This document shows, one piece after another, positions 54,358 through 61,746 of a stretch of 64,000 bases of DNA (positions are counted from its first letter, which is position 1; each line of letters starts with the position of its first letter). A program made the position numbers and the translations under genes. The DNA is from a virus. A model generated the notes under the pieces. That model had not been told where the DNA came from. It saw only the letters and a program-made list of their open reading frames with translations, and searched no databases. The DNA is taken from positions 1 through 64,000 of IMG/VR virus record IMGVR_UViG_3300046804_000544; one strand, written 5' to 3'.

Positions 54358-55056
54358 TTATTGGTCGTATCCTTGGTAAACGTAAACTACTTGTGCGTTA
54401 GGTACAGGAGTTGTAAATGACAAATAAGTTCCTACTAGACGAACTTGGCCTGTACCTGTAGGTGTGCCGCCTGATTTAGTAAACACTGTACCTACTGTGT
54501 TTGCAGCAGCTCCAAAACTGGTAAATGTTGTAGTACCAACAAATGTAATAACATATTGTGTACCGTTATTACCAGAACTTAGGCTAGTTGCTGCAATTTC
54601 TGCGCCTATTCCTGTGGCGCTAGGATTCTGTACAATAGTAAAATTAACAGTTCCGACTTGTGGAACTTGTCCTGCAATAACTACTAAATTTTTTGCTATC
54701 TGTGTAGCATCCCATGTTACACCACTTTGATAAGTCAATGTAAATGGATCCGGACTTAATGGACCAAATATTGTATATGTGGCATTGCCTGTGCCTGCGT
54801 TTTGTAAACTTACTCCGGCTGCTTCTTTAAATCTAAAAGCACGCCAGGCACCACTTTGATAACCTTCAAATTGATTTGTAGTACTGTTGTAACGTATCAT
54901 TCCTGTTACAGGACTACCTGGTTGTTGTGCTGTTGTACCTTTTGGAATCAATAAGTTATTAGTTGTAACCATACTGACTTGGTCGCTAGAATCTAGTTGG
55001 AGACGTTCGTCTGGAAACTGTCTACGATTTAAATGTATAGTTTTTAAAAATCTCAT
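54358..55056 (-). CDS. Short fibre-like protein related to the giant fibre N-termini/C-termini
   Basis: 232 residues. The N-terminal 50 residues (MRFLKTIHLNRRQFPDERLQ) carry LLIPKGTTAQQPGSPVTGMI and RYNSTTNQFEGYQSGAWR, the same segment found near the ends of the giant fibres (GTTAQQP, MIRYNT). The remainder is beta-rich with an odd insert-like stretch (SSGNNGTQYVITFVGTTTFT) and ends VVYVYQGYDQ. The start overlaps the stop of the small protein upstream by one base. It may be a fibre segment or adaptor; function inferred from shared segments only. Confidence 0.8.
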   Translation of the reverse strand: MRFLKTIHLNRRQFPDERLQLDSSDQVSMVTTNNLLIPKGTTAQQPGSPVTGMIRYNSTTNQFEGYQSGAWRAFRFKEAAGVSLQNAGTGNATYTIFGPLSPDPFTLTYQSGVTWDATQIAKNLVVIAGQVPQVGTVNFTIVQNPSATGIGAEIAATSLSSGNNGTQYVITFVGTTTFTSFGAAANTVGTVFTKSGGTPTGTGQVRLVGTYLSFTTPVPNAQVVYVYQGYDQ

Positions 55057-55361
55057 TATACGCTCAATATACTAACTGTTGCTGTTAATCCAGTACTAGA
55101 TCCAACTGCTACCACTGTGTCTCCAGTGGTTAATACTAATTTTTCTGTATCAAAATTAAAAGTGTCTCCTGCTGGCACGCTAACAGCATTAACAATCATA
55201 GTTCCTGTTCCAGCACTGTTACCATTAGCTACTGCATACAGCGTACATGTAAGAGCACCAGCAGTTGTATTGCAAACAATCAAAGAAGTAATGGCACGAT
55301 CACCTGATCCAGTTGCTAGTGTTGTATTTGTTGCCAATATCGCTGTGTTATAAATTGCCAT
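55056..55361 (-). CDS. Small beta-rich protein of the fibre cluster (type 1)
   Basis: 101 residues, beta-rich, starting MAIYNTAILATNTTLATG. It contains ITSLIVCNTTAGALTCTLY then FNFDTEKLVLTTGDTVVAVG, the pattern shared with 30759-31079 and 41775-42104. AAGGA precedes the ATG. It lies next to the giant fibres at 48154 and downstream short fibre gene, like its relatives. Role unknown. Confidence 0.8.
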   Translation of the reverse strand: MAIYNTAILATNTTLATGSGDRAITSLIVCNTTAGALTCTLYAVANGNSAGTGTMIVNAVSVPAGDTFNFDTEKLVLTTGDTVVAVGSSTGLTATVSILSV

Positions 55362-55370
55362 TCTTTTTCC

Positions 55371-56438
55371 TTAAAATAATACGCTAAACAATAACGCTCT
55401 ATTTTTTGCTACTAATTCGTCTGAAGTTAAGCTATTTACAAAATATATTCCGCTCTTTCCAGGTGTTCCGGCTCCAGTACCCGGTGCTTTAGGATATATT
55501 TTACTATAACTGGCTGTGCTAGTAGGATTGCTAGCTTGTTCAATCATTTGTATAATACCTTCAACTTGTATAACGCCTGTTCCATTTGGATCTAAAACTA
55601 AATTAGCATTAGATACATTAGTACTAATTGTATTGTCGTTAATTCTTACGCTATCTACAGTTAACGTAGAAGCAGTAAGTCCGTCATAATTAAATAATCC
55701 TTGTTGAACGCCGTCTACTTTAAAAACTATTCTACTAGGTGCGTTTCCAGCAGATGTATCATAGGTATAAACTGATGTGTCGCCTTCTGCAATATGATTT
55801 TGATTAAACCATATAAATGCTGAATTTACATAATCATATATAGATTGTGTATTTGGTATAGCGTTAGGATCACTGGTTAGTGTAATTGGGCCTGTGCCTA
55901 GATCATAATTTGTATAATTAAAAACATGACGCTCATAATTATTTGTTTGAGCAACGGTTACCCAACCTTGAGAACCGTTACTTAATAAAAACAAATTATT
56001 ATTACCGCTTGTTCTTACAGCACTAGTTTGGATGCCTACTAAAGAACCAGATGTAGTTGAAAAGGTAAATGTACCGTATTTGTTAGTTGCCTGTCCTGTT
56101 GAACTTAATACACTTTCGTCAAATAATATTTGTGCATCACCAGTTAACCAGTTGCCGCCAGCAGCACCTCTAGAAATTGAAATTCCAGATTGCCCTCCTA
56201 GTGAAGCACTTATACCTTGACCGTTTACTGTTCCAACTTCGCCGTAGTTTAAGTAAATGGTGTTGTCTTTAATAGTTACAACGGTAGATTCTACTGTAGT
56301 AGTAGTACCTTTAACATCAAGGTTACCAGTTATGTATACTGTACCTTGAAGGACACCTGTGTCTAACCAAATTTCTCCGTTAGACTTGGTAATTATTTTA
56401 TAGTCGCCGTTGACTACATTGACAACTTTTGTACCCAT
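55371..56438 (-). CDS. Fibre-like virion protein
   Basis: 355 residues. Starts MGTKVVNVVNGDYKIITKSN followed by TVYITGNLDVKGTTTTVEST, a fibre signature related to the TGNLDVSGN elements of the giant fibres. The middle contains SQGWVTVAQTNNYERHVFNY and NQNHIAEGDTSVYTYD; towards the end is NANLVLDPNGTGVIQVEGI, the NGTG module again. The C-terminus is TSDELVAKNRALLFSVLF. AAGAGA precedes the ATG. Probably a short tail fibre or fibre anchor; position downstream of the capsid block and upstream of the giant fibres agrees with this. Confidence 0.82.
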   Translation of the reverse strand: MGTKVVNVVNGDYKIITKSNGEIWLDTGVLQGTVYITGNLDVKGTTTTVESTVVTIKDNTIYLNYGEVGTVNGQGISASLGGQSGISISRGAAGGNWLTGDAQILFDESVLSSTGQATNKYGTFTFSTTSGSLVGIQTSAVRTSGNNNLFLLSNGSQGWVTVAQTNNYERHVFNYTNYDLGTGPITLTSDPNAIPNTQSIYDYVNSAFIWFNQNHIAEGDTSVYTYDTSAGNAPSRIVFKVDGVQQGLFNYDGLTASTLTVDSVRINDNTISTNVSNANLVLDPNGTGVIQVEGIIQMIEQASNPTSTASYSKIYPKAPGTGAGTPGKSGIYFVNSLTSDELVAKNRALLFSVLF

Positions 56439-56448
56439 TTACTATCTC

Positions 56449-56835
56449 TTAGATTTCTGTTAATTGCATGTAGTTAGAAGAACTATCGTCAACAATAGTC
56501 CACTTATAACGCTTACCGTTAAACCCGTGGGCAGTTCTGTTGTACAATCTTTTGATAAAAACAACTTGTCCTGCACCGTTGAAACCAGGAATGCTCATTT
56601 CATTGTCAGACAATGCCGCTGGTGCTTTGTTTACTAGTGTGCAAATACCTTCTGAGCCAGTACCGTCTCTAGCAGTGTCAATTTTAAATTTAACACTACT
56701 ACGCTGGCGTAGAATAATTGCTACTTGCGATACTGCTACTGAAGGAAGTTTTGCATTAACTGTGATGTTGTTGCCTTCAATGCCTGTGCTACCTTGTGTA
56801 ACACCAAAATATTTTTTATTAACTGGACGTCCCAT
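56449..56835 (-). CDS. Conserved small virion protein next to the major capsid gene
   Basis: 128 residues starting MGRPVNKKYFGVTQG, beta-rich in the second half (IPGFNGAGQVVFIKRLYNRT, then YKWTIVDDSSSNYMQL). I associate MGRPxNKxYFG proteins with marine T4-like phages as unannotated structural proteins. A strong AAGGAG site lies before the ATG. It is transcribed from its own GATAAATA region after the capsid terminator. A decoration or fibre-associated role is possible but not shown. Confidence 0.83.
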   Translation of the reverse strand: MGRPVNKKYFGVTQGSTGIEGNNITVNAKLPSVAVSQVAIILRQRSSVKFKIDTARDGTGSEGICTLVNKAPAALSDNEMSIPGFNGAGQVVFIKRLYNRTAHGFNGKRYKWTIVDDSSSNYMQLTEI

Positions 56836-56904
56836 TTGTTTTCTCCTTAAATTTGACGTTTTAGGTCTACGCAGAGGGATTCTGCATAAATCATTTAGAC
56901 TAAT

Positions 56905-56912
56905 TATTTATC
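56905..56912 (-). promoter_or_regulatory. Late-promoter-like octamer GATAAATA after the capsid terminator
   Basis: The minus strand reads GGATAAATAATTAG, 9 bases after the terminator hairpin and 69 bases before the ATG at 56835. A 5-bp hairpin (GCAGA/TCTGC) at 56871-56885 lies in the leader. Confidence 0.6.
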
Positions 56913-56920
56913 CGCAAAAG

Positions 56921-56944
56921 AAAAAGGGCTCCGAAGAGCCCTTT
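56921..56944 (-). terminator. Rho-independent terminator after the major capsid gene
   Basis: On the minus strand, AAAGGGCTC, loop TTCG, GAGCCCTTT and a T-run follow the gp23 stop by about 18 bases. The stable UUCG-type tetraloop makes this a strong terminator. Confidence 0.93.
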
Positions 56945-56962
56945 AACCACGGTGAGTTGTGA

Positions 56963-58138
56963 TTACTTGAAGCTTACGCCAGTAATAGATACTGTGCCCA
57001 AGTAGTCAGCAGCGTTACCTAGAGAACTTGCTGCGTTGCTTAGTTCAACATAACCATAACGTGTCATGAATGATACGACTGGTTCGAATGTTGATGGATC
57101 TAGAACAACACCAGAGCTCATTAGAGGAATGTATGGGCAGTAGAATGCTGCTGCATCGCTCTCTGAAGAACCCTTATAACCAACAAGTACTACTGTACCG
57201 TCTGCGCTATATGTGTTAACATAGATCTTCATAGCACTGTTCAATGTACCAACAAACTTAGTGTTTGTAGGTGCTTCGAATGTACCTTCTGTTGTACGTG
57301 CAAATGCACTTGTTGTTGCGCTCTGTAGAATTGTTAGAGCTTCTGGACTTACAACAGCCCAGTTACCAGCGCCACGACGTGTGCGCTGAGCGATTGTGTT
57401 AGCAACACGGTTGATTAGAACAGCAAGAGCTGCGTGCTCGTCACCAACAAATGTAGCTGTACCAGAAACTTGAGTTTGGTCATATGCCTGTGTATTACCG
57501 TTGTTTGTAGCTAGAGTTGTCAAGCTACCGATAATTTCTTGGTCAATTTCTGCTGTGATTTCTTGTGCTAGAGCAGCCATGATTTCTGCTTCAACGTCAA
57601 TACCTTGTTGGGCTTGTGCGTCTTGAGCAGCTTCAAATGTCCAACGAGCTGACAACTTACGTGTCTTAGCTTCGACGGTTTGCTTTAGAATCTGGATGCT
57701 TAAACGCTTACCAGCAGCACCTTCTAGAGTTGCTGTAGAAGTAGCAGTTCTAGCAGATCCGTTGTTTGCAGAATAACCTTCTGCAATCTTGAACGGACTT
57801 AGAGCTTCTTCACCAGCGGTAGCACCATATGTACCACTTACGGTGTCGCTATAACGAACACGTAGCGTATGGATTTGACCAACTGGGCCAGTCATTGGTT
57901 GTACACCGACCAACTCGTTAGCGATAACTGTTGGCATAACACGACGGATTACTGGAAGAATCACGCGGTTTAATGTTGCGACGTTGCCGGCAGAAGTAGC
58001 ACCAGTAGTAGCACTCTCAGCTAGATACTTACGTGTGTTCTCTAGTGTGGATGCCATTACAGTTTTCTTGGTGCCTTGAAGGCCTTCAAGAAGAGCGTCT
58101 TTTGTTTCTGCCCAACGGCTTGTTAGTAGTTCTGACAT
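56963..58138 (-). CDS. gp23: Major capsid protein (T4 gp23 family)
   Basis: gp23 forms the icosahedral head lattice. The 391 residues start MSELLTSRWAETKDALLEGL. A prohead protease site (Y-L-A-E followed by S) ends the propeptide at about residue 41. The HK97-like core is recognisable in VILPVIRRVMPTVIANELVG, VQPMTGPVGQIHTLRVRYSD, ARWTFEAAQDAQAQQGIDVE and VGYKGSSESDAAAFYCPYIP. The length is below T4 gp23 (521), so the surface insertion domain of T4 is probably missing. AGGAG precedes the ATG and a strong terminator follows. gp22 and gp21 lie upstream as in T4. Confidence 0.97.
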   Translation of the reverse strand: MSELLTSRWAETKDALLEGLQGTKKTVMASTLENTRKYLAESATTGATSAGNVATLNRVILPVIRRVMPTVIANELVGVQPMTGPVGQIHTLRVRYSDTVSGTYGATAGEEALSPFKIAEGYSANNGSARTATSTATLEGAAGKRLSIQILKQTVEAKTRKLSARWTFEAAQDAQAQQGIDVEAEIMAALAQEITAEIDQEIIGSLTTLATNNGNTQAYDQTQVSGTATFVGDEHAALAVLINRVANTIAQRTRRGAGNWAVVSPEALTILQSATTSAFARTTEGTFEAPTNTKFVGTLNSAMKIYVNTYSADGTVVLVGYKGSSESDAAAFYCPYIPLMSSGVVLDPSTFEPVVSFMTRYGYVELSNAASSLGNAADYLGTVSITGVSFK

Positions 58139-58158
58139 TATTTTTCTCCTGATTAATG

Positions 58159-59244
58159 TTAAATTCCAGCTAGACGTCTGATATCAACGATGTTATGGTC
58201 TGCTGGGCTACTTACGCTGTTGGTTTCTTTATTGCCTGTTACTTCTTTTGCCTCTACTAATGCCTGTTTCTTCTTTGGAGCTTCGCCAGCAATTACAGCT
58301 GGTAGGTACTTGTCAAAGCTAGAACGTAGCTTTGTTGTCTGTACACTTTCAAGCAATTCTGACATAATTTTCTTTTGACCGCCATTTAAAGGTGCTGTCA
58401 ATTCTGTCATAATTTCTTGACGTTCTTTGCTCTCCATAAGAGCTTTAACTTCTGCTTCTTTGCTTTCTGCGACTAGTCTTGCTTCTGCTACAGCGTTTTT
58501 AGCGGCTGCAAGTTCTAATTCTTTCACGTCTATGACTTTGAGCAATTTAGCTGTTTCTGATTTTTCGCTAAGATAGCTAGATTGATACTCTGTAGCAAAT
58601 GCTTCAAATAGTTTACGACCAAAGTCGTTACGGCGAGCACTTTCAATATCTTCTTTTAGTTGGCCAATTTCTTTGGTAAGAGTTTTTTCAACTGTAGATT
58701 CTACTAACTGTGCGGCACGCTTGATAAACTTTTCTTTCATTTGTGCTAGAGCTTCGCGACCTTCGCGTACTAGCTTAACCTTAGTTTGTGCAAGGTCTTG
58801 CTTGTCTGTATGGAACTCTGCGATTTCTTGAGCTAGAGCCTCAACTACGAACTTCTCAAGTGTTTTAAACTTAGAAGCCATTTGAACTTGATCTTCGTGT
58901 AATTCTTTTACTTCTGTTGCTAATTGACGAGTAATAAATTCATGCATTAGGCGAGCTGTACGCTTACCTTCTACAACTACTCGTGCCTTAGCTTCAGCTA
59001 GTTGATTACGATCTTCAATAAATTGAGCAATTTCCTCTTTTAATTGATCGCCTAACATGCGATCAATTGCTTCTACCATAACTTGTTTGTCATGCTCGTA
59101 GCGTTGAGCAAATTCTTCACGTAGTTGTTGAGTTACTTGGTTACGATTCTCGACGATGCGAGCTTCCCAAGCTGTCTCAATTGACTGCTTGATCTCTTCA
59201 GAAATCACGTTGTTTTCAAACAGAGTTTTTAATGCGTCCAACAT
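58159..59244 (-). CDS. gp22: Prohead core scaffolding protein (T4 gp22 family)
   Basis: gp22 is the main scaffold around which the head assembles before being degraded by gp21. The 361 residues are almost wholly charged helix and coiled coil (EARIVENRNQVTQQLREEFA; LGDQLKEEIAQFIEDRNQLA), with a short non-helical C-terminal tail (NIVDIRRLAGI). T4 gp22 is 269 residues; the longer coil is normal for marine relatives as I recall. AGGAG lies before the ATG. The order gp21, gp22, gp23 is that of T4, which with the scaffold-like composition supports the call. Confidence 0.9.
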   Translation of the reverse strand: MLDALKTLFENNVISEEIKQSIETAWEARIVENRNQVTQQLREEFAQRYEHDKQVMVEAIDRMLGDQLKEEIAQFIEDRNQLAEAKARVVVEGKRTARLMHEFITRQLATEVKELHEDQVQMASKFKTLEKFVVEALAQEIAEFHTDKQDLAQTKVKLVREGREALAQMKEKFIKRAAQLVESTVEKTLTKEIGQLKEDIESARRNDFGRKLFEAFATEYQSSYLSEKSETAKLLKVIDVKELELAAAKNAVAEARLVAESKEAEVKALMESKERQEIMTELTAPLNGGQKKIMSELLESVQTTKLRSSFDKYLPAVIAGEAPKKKQALVEAKEVTGNKETNSVSSPADHNIVDIRRLAGI

Positions 59245-59259
59245 GTGATTCTCCTTTTG

Positions 59260-59889
59260 TTATCGGAGCCTGCTTATTATACCTAATAAGCTCTCTTTGA
59301 GATATTTTTGTGCCTTGGGATCGCCCTTAACCTCTTGCGCTATACGCAATGCGCTATAACCACCACGATTGTTCATCAGGTGTTCATAAATCGGTGTAGG
59401 ATACGCTCCAGGAGCACTGGGTTGAGCTACCACATCTACAGTGATAATCTCAAAATCAGACACTTCACCGGTACCGTCATCTCTAACGTTACCGGATCCG
59501 CGCGAACTAACACCTAGCTTAACTCCGTTTTGCAACATTGTCTTAACTAGTTCCCCCATCGGTGTAGGGATAATTTTTAATTTACCAAAACCGTCTGCGC
59601 CATCCATCCACATTTCTGTGATCATATGGCTCACACGGTCAAGGTTGATTCTTAGGTCGTCTGGATGATCTACTTCGCCTAAAACTGAATAGCCACCTGC
59701 GATTTGATCGTTCAGGGTTTTGACAGCCCTGGCAATCTCTCTTGCAGGATAAACACGCTGATTCTGATTCCTTTTATCGCCTTGGATGAAAATTCCCTTC
59801 ATGTAAAGGTTTTTTCCACCCGTAGCTTCATCGGACTCAACGACCACTTTCGCTTGGTCGAAACTCAGGTTTTCGCGTAGATAGTTCAT
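59260..59889 (-). CDS. gp21: Prohead maturation protease (T4 gp21 family)
   Basis: gp21 cleaves the scaffold and capsid propeptides. ATG at 59889 (MNYLRENLSFDQ) has an AGG about 8 bases upstream; a TTG one codon earlier is less likely. The 209 residues have the catalytic His in GEVDHPDD (about 75), Ser in GVSSRGSG (about 128), and a conserved DFEIITVDVVAQPSAPGAYP. All match the S78-like serine protease family of T4 gp21 (212 residues). It sits between the acidic core protein and gp22, as in T4 (68, 21, 22). Confidence 0.96.
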   Translation of the reverse strand: MNYLRENLSFDQAKVVVESDEATGGKNLYMKGIFIQGDKRNQNQRVYPAREIARAVKTLNDQIAGGYSVLGEVDHPDDLRINLDRVSHMITEMWMDGADGFGKLKIIPTPMGELVKTMLQNGVKLGVSSRGSGNVRDDGTGEVSDFEIITVDVVAQPSAPGAYPTPIYEHLMNNRGGYSALRIAQEVKGDPKAQKYLKESLLGIISRLR

Positions 59890-59902
59890 CAATTAAACCT
59901 GC

Positions 59903-60802
59903 TTACTTAGCACGGCTTTTTACGCCGTTAATTGGGCTATCTGCACCTTTGTCATCCTGGGGTGCTGCGCCTTTCTTCTCGGCACCGTGTCCTGGCTCTT
60001 TCTTCTTGAATGCTGTCTTACCAGCATTGCCGCCTGGAACGTTTACATTACCAAAGTTTTCTTCTTTGGTTGTTGGGTTCAGCAAACCGCCTTTTGTACC
60101 GCCAGTTGTGCTTTCACCGCCTTTTACAATATTTGCGGTTGTACCGCCCATATCATTCTTACCAGCAACTACGCTTTTTGCGTTAGCGCCATTGTCGCCA
60201 CCTTTTGGAGCAGAAACTTTTTCTACATACTCACGCATGAAGTTATCCATGCTGGCTTCAAGTTCCATACCTGCGTCCATAGGCATTTCTCCGTCCTCAC
60301 TTTCGTCGTCGCCCATGTCCATATCCATGTCGTCGCCGTGGCCTTCACCTTCTTCACCGGCCATTAGTTGTTCAAATTCTGCTTTGAGTTCGTCTAGTGC
60401 ATCTTCTAGGTCAACTACGCGATCTTCTAGATCACCTTCGCCGCCCATGTCATCACCGCCTTCTTCATCGTCTCCAGCTTCGATGTCGTCGATCATGTCG
60501 TCTGATGGATCACCGCCAATTTCATCTTCGCCTTCGGCAAAACCAAAACTCTCGTCCATTTCATCTTCTTCGTCTTCCTCAGAAGCTTCATCGACTTGTT
60601 CTTCATCGTCTTCTTCTGCGGCTTCGTCCATTTCATCTTCTTCATCTTCTTCTTTGGCTTCATTGAAGTCATCAGCTAAGATGTTTTCGTAGATTTCACG
60701 GGATTTTTCAACTACTAGTTGATGGAAAAGCTCTTTGGCTTTGTCACTCTCGTCATTAATGAGATGTTCGAGCATCTGCTCGAATTTATTTCGATCAGTC
60801 AT
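59903..60802 (-). CDS. Acidic prohead core protein at the gp68 position
   Basis: 299 residues from ATG at 60802 (MTDRNKFEQMLEHLINDES), which has TAGGAG 9 bases upstream; the longer frame starting 11 codons earlier lacks one. The first 55 residues are a helical domain, then come about 130 residues of Glu/Asp-rich low complexity with a coiled-coil segment (DLEDRVVDLEDALDELKAEF), and a Gly/Asn/Lys-rich tail. The opposite strand shows a long serine-rich frame that is only its shadow. Its place between gp67-position and gp21 matches T4 gene 68, an acidic core protein, so a prohead-core role is likely; sequence identity is not established. Confidence 0.85.
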   Translation of the reverse strand: MTDRNKFEQMLEHLINDESDKAKELFHQLVVEKSREIYENILADDFNEAKEEDEEDEMDEAAEEDDEEQVDEASEEDEEDEMDESFGFAEGEDEIGGDPSDDMIDDIEAGDDEEGGDDMGGEGDLEDRVVDLEDALDELKAEFEQLMAGEEGEGHGDDMDMDMGDDESEDGEMPMDAGMELEASMDNFMREYVEKVSAPKGGDNGANAKSVVAGKNDMGGTTANIVKGGESTTGGTKGGLLNPTTKEENFGNVNVPGGNAGKTAFKKKEPGHGAEKKGAAPQDDKGADSPINGVKSRAK

Positions 60803-60838
60803 GTTTTTGTCTCCTATAGGTTGCAAGGCTGTCAAATA

Positions 60839-60846
60839 TATTTACA
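60839..60846 (-). promoter_or_regulatory. Late-promoter-like octamer TGTAAATA
   Basis: The minus strand reads TGTAAATA 36 bases before the acidic core gene at 60802; AGGAG lies in the leader. It is the same octamer as before the terminase gene. Confidence 0.45.
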
Positions 60847-60881
60847 ATATTGTCAAAAAATAGTGCTTAAATGGTAGTTTT

Positions 60882-61472
60882 TTAGTCAGTTTTAGACCAG
60901 GTTTCTATAATTTTGCGGAAATTTTCATAACTCAAGTGTCTAAAGTTAAAATAATTCCAATTGGGGTCGTAAAAACTTTCTTCAACTACTCGGTAAAATT
61001 TTATATGAGGATTATCAATAATAACCTGCTCTGTTTGTTTTTCCCAATTTCCATGGTAAGTAGCTAGGTCCTGGCTTTGTCTATAGTTTTGTGTATCAGC
61101 ATACACATTGTTTAATAATCCGTTAATACCGGTAAAATCAAAACCTAAGATGTAAATTTCATTTGTAGGCGGTTTGTGTTTAGCAGCTAGATGTAAAGCA
61201 GTAGGTCCACTGCTCCAACCTAGTACAGGATTAAAATAGTTAAAACCTTTAAACTTTTTGTATCTATCATTATCATTAGTCCATACAGAATGTGTCAATT
61301 GATAACCATTGGCTTCAATTTCAAAGATCATTTTAGGATCTACAGCCACAAGATAATCCGGCTCAAACTCTCTGTAGAGAGCATTACAGCCGTAAATTTT
61401 TCCGTATCCTACTAGTTCTTTGGGGTTTATTGCGAGCCGGCTTTTACCGTTTCCTAGCACAAAACTACGCAT
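60882..61472 (-). CDS. DUF115/GT42-like protein inside the head operon
   Basis: 196 residues. MRSFVLGNGKSRLAINPKEL has the glycine-loop G-N-G-x-S of DUF115/MAF and GT42 sialyltransferase-like Rossmann domains; it is followed by YGCNALYREFEPDYLVAVDP, compare the C-N-Q/A-x-Y and V-D-P elements. GWSSGPTALHLAAKHKPPTN then EIYILGFDFTG matches the EIYLSGIDF element of GT42. The sequence is weakly charged at the C-terminus. An AAAGGA lies before the ATG. Position between gp67-position and gp68-position genes is unexpected for a glycosyltransferase. The fold assignment is from motif memory; activity unknown. Confidence 0.82.
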   Translation of the reverse strand: MRSFVLGNGKSRLAINPKELVGYGKIYGCNALYREFEPDYLVAVDPKMIFEIEANGYQLTHSVWTNDNDRYKKFKGFNYFNPVLGWSSGPTALHLAAKHKPPTNEIYILGFDFTGINGLLNNVYADTQNYRQSQDLATYHGNWEKQTEQVIIDNPHIKFYRVVEESFYDPNWNYFNFRHLSYENFRKIIETWSKTD

Positions 61473-61493
61473 AGATTATCCTTTTAAGAATAA

Positions 61494-61733
61494 TTATGCA
61501 GCAGGTGCTGGTGGTGCCTTGTACATTTGAGTAACAAATTCTAAATCTTTTTCTTGTTCTAGAATATGTTGTTCACTAGCTTTACGCAGTTCATTTACTT
61601 GACGCAGAGTTAACCTAGTTTTACGTGTATCATCTCTTTTTAACTGTGTGAAATCACGGCTAGGCGAATAACGCATGTCGTTTGACATACTAGACAAATC
61701 TTTATCTGCGTAAAATAATTCTCGAAGTATCAT
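61494..61733 (-). CDS. Small protein at the gp67 position
   Basis: 79 residues, MILRELFYADKDLSSMSNDM then a charged helix LTLRQVNELRKASEQHILEQ and an Ala/Pro tail. It follows gp20 directly, the place of the prohead core protein gp67 in T4 (80 residues, similar size). The sequence cannot be matched by eye. A TATAAATA motif, which contains the gp20 TAA stop, ends 5 bases before the ATG and no Shine-Dalgarno lies between. Confidence 0.75.
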   Translation of the reverse strand: MILRELFYADKDLSSMSNDMRYSPSRDFTQLKRDDTRKTRLTLRQVNELRKASEQHILEQEKDLEFVTQMYKAPPAPAA

Positions 61734-61738
61734 GTTAA

Positions 61739-61746
61739 TATTTATA
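61739..61746 (-). promoter_or_regulatory. Perfect T4-type late promoter TATAAATA overlapping the gp20 stop
   Basis: The minus strand reads TATAAATATT ending 5 bases before the ATG at 61733 and spanning the gp20 TAA stop codon. Confidence 0.7.

Noticed and set aside
56871-56885. Small hairpin in the leader of the MGRPVNK gene as a riboswitch
   Set aside because: Only a 5-bp stem with no conserved core; it is too small to call anything beyond a weak secondary structure.
59887-59892. TTG start of gp21 at 59892
   Set aside because: The ATG at 59889 is the more normal start with an AGG at suitable spacing.
59949-60692. Long open frame on the plus strand (247 codons, serine-rich)
   Set aside because: It is the reverse complement of the Glu/Asp-rich core gene; acidic codons give serine-rich shadow frames. 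No ribosome site, and the acidic frame has a Shine-Dalgarno and synteny.
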